A stretch of 8,664 nucleotides of DNA from an uncultured Gemmatimonadota bacterium (GTDB lineage Bacteria > Gemmatimonadota > Gemmatimonadetes > Gemmatimonadales > Gemmatimonadaceae). Location of the stretch: NCBI GenBank assembly GCA_946479895.1, contig CAMLHT010000164.1, positions 1 to 8,664 on the forward strand, read 5' to 3'. Under the pieces are notes generated by a model. The model saw only the letters and a list, made by a program, of their open reading frames with translations. It ran no database searches and had not been told where the DNA came from. The position numbers and the translations under genes were made by a program. This document shows, piece by piece, positions 7,364-8,664 of this stretch; within the stretch, counting starts at the first letter, position 1; each line of letters begins with the position of its first letter.

Positions 7364-8002
7364 ATGGAAAACTCATCCACTTTCCGAGACGTCACCCGCC
7401 GCGGCTTCATCACCGACGTGGCCGTCGGCGCCACCGGCGCCCTCGCGCTCTCCGCGATCCTTCCGGCCGAAGCGCGCGCGAGCGGCCAGCCGGCCGCGGC
7501 GGCGGAGTGGGACCTGACGTGGATCGACCGGCTGACCGGCAAGTACCGCACGGTGTTCGACGCGCCGGAGGTCAACGACGGCATGGTCTTCACCAACGCG
7601 TCGGTATTCCTGATGGGCTTCAAGGAGGTCTACAACGCGAGCGACGCCGACATGCAGGCCGTGCTCGTCCTGCGCCACAAGGGCGTGGTCCTCGCCTTCA
7701 ACGACGCGATGTGGGAGAAGTACGGGATCGGCACCGAGCTGAAGATCCCGAACGCGGAGAAGAAGAATCCGTGGAGCGGCGAGCTCGCGACGCTGCGTGG
7801 CCGCGGCGCGACGCTGCTGGCCTGCAACCTCGCGGCGAATCGGCAGGCGCGGGAGATCGCGAAGCGCGTGGGCGAGGAACCGGAGAAGGTGCGCGCGGAT
7901 ATCTACGCCAACTTCGCGCCCGGCGTGATCCTCCAGCCATCGGGCGTGTTCGCGACGATCCGCGCCCAGCAGGCCGGCTGCGCGTTCATGAAGTCGGCCT
8001 GA
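7364..8002 (+). CDS. Tat-exported DsrE-like protein
   Basis: Exported protein of 212 residues. The N-terminus has a twin-arginine signal, T11-R-R-G-F-I-T17, then a moderately hydrophobic stretch (DVAVGATGALALSAIL) and a probable cleavage site near AEARA-S (39/40). The mature part resembles the DsrE/DsrF/TusD alpha-beta fold: LVLRHKGVVLAFND (101-114), LRGRGATLLACNLA (144-157) and the C-terminal VFATIRAQQAGCAFM (195-209). C154 is at the place where DsrE-like proteins often carry a conserved Cys; C206 is a second Cys that could pair with it outside the cytoplasm. The homology is my pattern reading and is moderate. Tat export suggests folding or cofactor acquisition before export. The next gene starts 22 bp downstream on the same strand, so they are probably cotranscribed. 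Start chosen from the Tat signal; upstream in-frame sequence does not look coding. Confidence 0.8.
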   Translation: MENSSTFRDVTRRGFITDVAVGATGALALSAILPAEARASGQPAAAAEWDLTWIDRLTGKYRTVFDAPEVNDGMVFTNASVFLMGFKEVYNASDADMQAVLVLRHKGVVLAFNDAMWEKYGIGTELKIPNAEKKNPWSGELATLRGRGATLLACNLAANRQAREIAKRVGEEPEKVRADIYANFAPGVILQPSGVFATIRAQQAGCAFMKSA

Positions 8003-8015
8003 CCCTCGTCACCAC

Positions 8016-8020
8016 AGGAG
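8016..8020 (+). promoter_or_regulatory. Ribosome binding site supporting GTG start
   Basis: AGGAG lies four bases before GTG 8025 and supports that codon as the start of the DinB-like gene. It is the only convincing Shine-Dalgarno sequence in a usable position in this window. Confidence 0.75.
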
Positions 8021-8024
8021 AATC

Positions 8025-8522
8025 GTGTCCGCTCCCCATTCGGAAAAGGCGCAGCTCATCCGCAACTTCGAGCGCGAGCTGCCGACCACGCTCAGGGTCC
8101 TGCGCGCCTTCCCCGCCGACAAGGCCTCGTACACGCCGCATGAGCGCTCCACCAGCGCGCTCAAGCTCGCCTGGACCTTCGTGCAGGAGAACGAGCTGGC
8201 GATGATGGCGCTCGCGGGCCCGATCCAGTTCGGCCAGCTGCCGAAGATGCCGGCGACGATGGGCGAGATCATCGATGCCTACGAGGCCTCGGCGAAGCGC
8301 TACCTCAAGGCGCTCGCCGCGACGCCGGACGCGCGCATGGACGAGACGATCCAGTTCCCCTCGGGGCCGGGAAAGATGGGCGACGTACGGGTGATGGATT
8401 TCGCGTGGATGATGTTCCTCGACATGATCCATCACCGCGGCCAGCTCTCGACGTACATCCGGCCGGCGGGCGGCAAGGTGCCGTCGATCTACGGGCCGAG
8501 TGGGGATGAGCAGTGGATGTAA
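8025..8522 (+). CDS. DinB/YfiT-like family protein
   Basis: Cytoplasmic four-helix-bundle protein of 165 residues in the DinB/YfiT-like superfamily. Diagnostic features are the N-terminal helix (LIRNFERELPTTLRVLRAFP, 11-30), the central EIIDAYEASAKRYLKAL (81-97), and the C-terminal helix motif DMIHHRGQLSTYIRPAGGKV (133-152), with the family signature HRGQ at 137-140. Members with known roles are metal-dependent thiol transferases or related enzymes; many are uncharacterised. Canonical members use three histidines for metal. Here the first expected position, in SALKLAWTFVQENE (44-57), has no His, and the position four before H137 is D133, leaving H136/H137 and acidic residues. The metal site is therefore atypical or absent. 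Start GTG 8025 has AGGAG four bases upstream. It follows the Tat-exported gene by 22 bp, implying an operon, though the two proteins would act in different compartments. Confidence 0.87.
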   Translation: MSAPHSEKAQLIRNFERELPTTLRVLRAFPADKASYTPHERSTSALKLAWTFVQENELAMMALAGPIQFGQLPKMPATMGEIIDAYEASAKRYLKALAATPDARMDETIQFPSGPGKMGDVRVMDFAWMMFLDMIHHRGQLSTYIRPAGGKVPSIYGPSGDEQWM

Positions 8523-8524
8523 GG

Positions 8525-8542
8525 CGGTCATTCACCTGACCG
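8525..8542 (+). terminator. Hairpin after the DinB-like gene
   Basis: CGGTCA-TTCACC-TGACCG forms a perfect 6-bp stem with a six-base loop, beginning two bases after the TAA stop. It is followed by AGGGTTTGG, so only a three-T tract is present. It is a plausible but weak intrinsic terminator for the two-gene unit. Confidence 0.4.
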
Positions 8543-8553
8543 AGGGTTTGGTG

Positions 8554-8580
8554 CGCGGATCACGCAGATGAACGCGGAAA
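8554..8580. repeat. Degenerate tandem CGCRGAT repeat
   Basis: There are three adjacent 9-10-bp units: CGCGGATCA (8554-8562), CGCAGATGAA (8563-8572) and CGCGGAAA (8573-8580). The pattern resembles the short 'ACGCAGATGAACGCGGAT'-type intergenic repeats I recall from many bacterial genomes. It lies in non-coding sequence after the DinB-like gene. Confidence 0.45.
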
Positions 8581-8610
8581 CAACAAGCCGGGCGCGTGGG
8601 GAGACTTCGC

Positions 8611-8664
8611 TGAACTTCCCCCAGTTTCGTGGACACCTGTTAACCGGCTCGCTGGATCTCGGTG
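8611..8664. mobile_element. Possible terminus of an IS3-like insertion sequence (cut by window)
   Basis: TGAACTTCCCCCAGTTTCGT (8611-8630), continuing GGACACC, resembles the terminal inverted repeats of IS3-family elements, which begin TGA and share a C-rich then GTTT-TGGA pattern. Orientation is unresolved. It could be a left end preceding the first transposase frame. Alternatively it could be a right end, since the complementary strand reads TEIQRAG then a stop just inside it. The element leaves the window, so neither a second end nor a target duplication can be checked. Confidence 0.4.

Overview
The window is a GC-rich stretch of bacterial chromosome. Its gene families point to Acidobacteriota (Vicinamibacteria-like) or Gemmatimonadota. 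The strongest marker is a PadR-family regulator overlapping an ADOP-type duplicated FtsX/MacB permease, a pairing expanded mainly in those phyla. The very long secreted Asp-box (BNR) protein with Gly/Arg-rich inserts and the Tat-exported small protein fit the same origin. The assignment comes from family content only.

Layout from left to right. Positions 1-114 hold no gene but carry a dispersed-repeat-like element. Positions 115-3306 (minus) encode a 1063-residue secreted beta-propeller protein with ten Asp-box motifs. Positions 3307-3437 are a divergent intergenic region with a near-consensus sigma-70 promoter whose spacer contains a perfect palindrome. It drives a type II toxin-antitoxin operon on the plus strand (RHH antitoxin 3438-3668, PIN toxin 3668-4078). 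This operon converges on the permease gene, leaving 12 bp between them. Positions 7158 to 4091 (minus) form the padR-ADOP operon, with a 4-bp GTGA overlap. A 19-bp perfect palindrome lies just upstream of padR and is the obvious candidate operator. Positions 7159-7363 are a second divergent intergenic region. Positions 7364-8522 (plus) form a two-gene unit: a Tat-exported protein with a probable DsrE-like fold, then a DinB/YfiT-like four-helix protein. The last 142 bases contain a hairpin just after the DinB-like stop, a degenerate tandem CGCRGAT-type repeat, and a sequence resembling the end of an IS3-family insertion sequence running off the window.

Functionally these look like four independent units, not one pathway: a secreted propeller protein, a self-regulated toxin-antitoxin pair, a PadR-controlled membrane permease, and a Tat/DsrE-like plus DinB-like pair of unknown role. 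I found no clear new defence or biosynthetic system. The best leads are the compact promoter/operator of the toxin-antitoxin operon, which predicts a leaderless antitoxin mRNA, the PadR palindrome with a repeated half-site, and the unexplained Tat-DsrE/DinB pairing whose DinB-like member seems to lack canonical metal-binding histidines.
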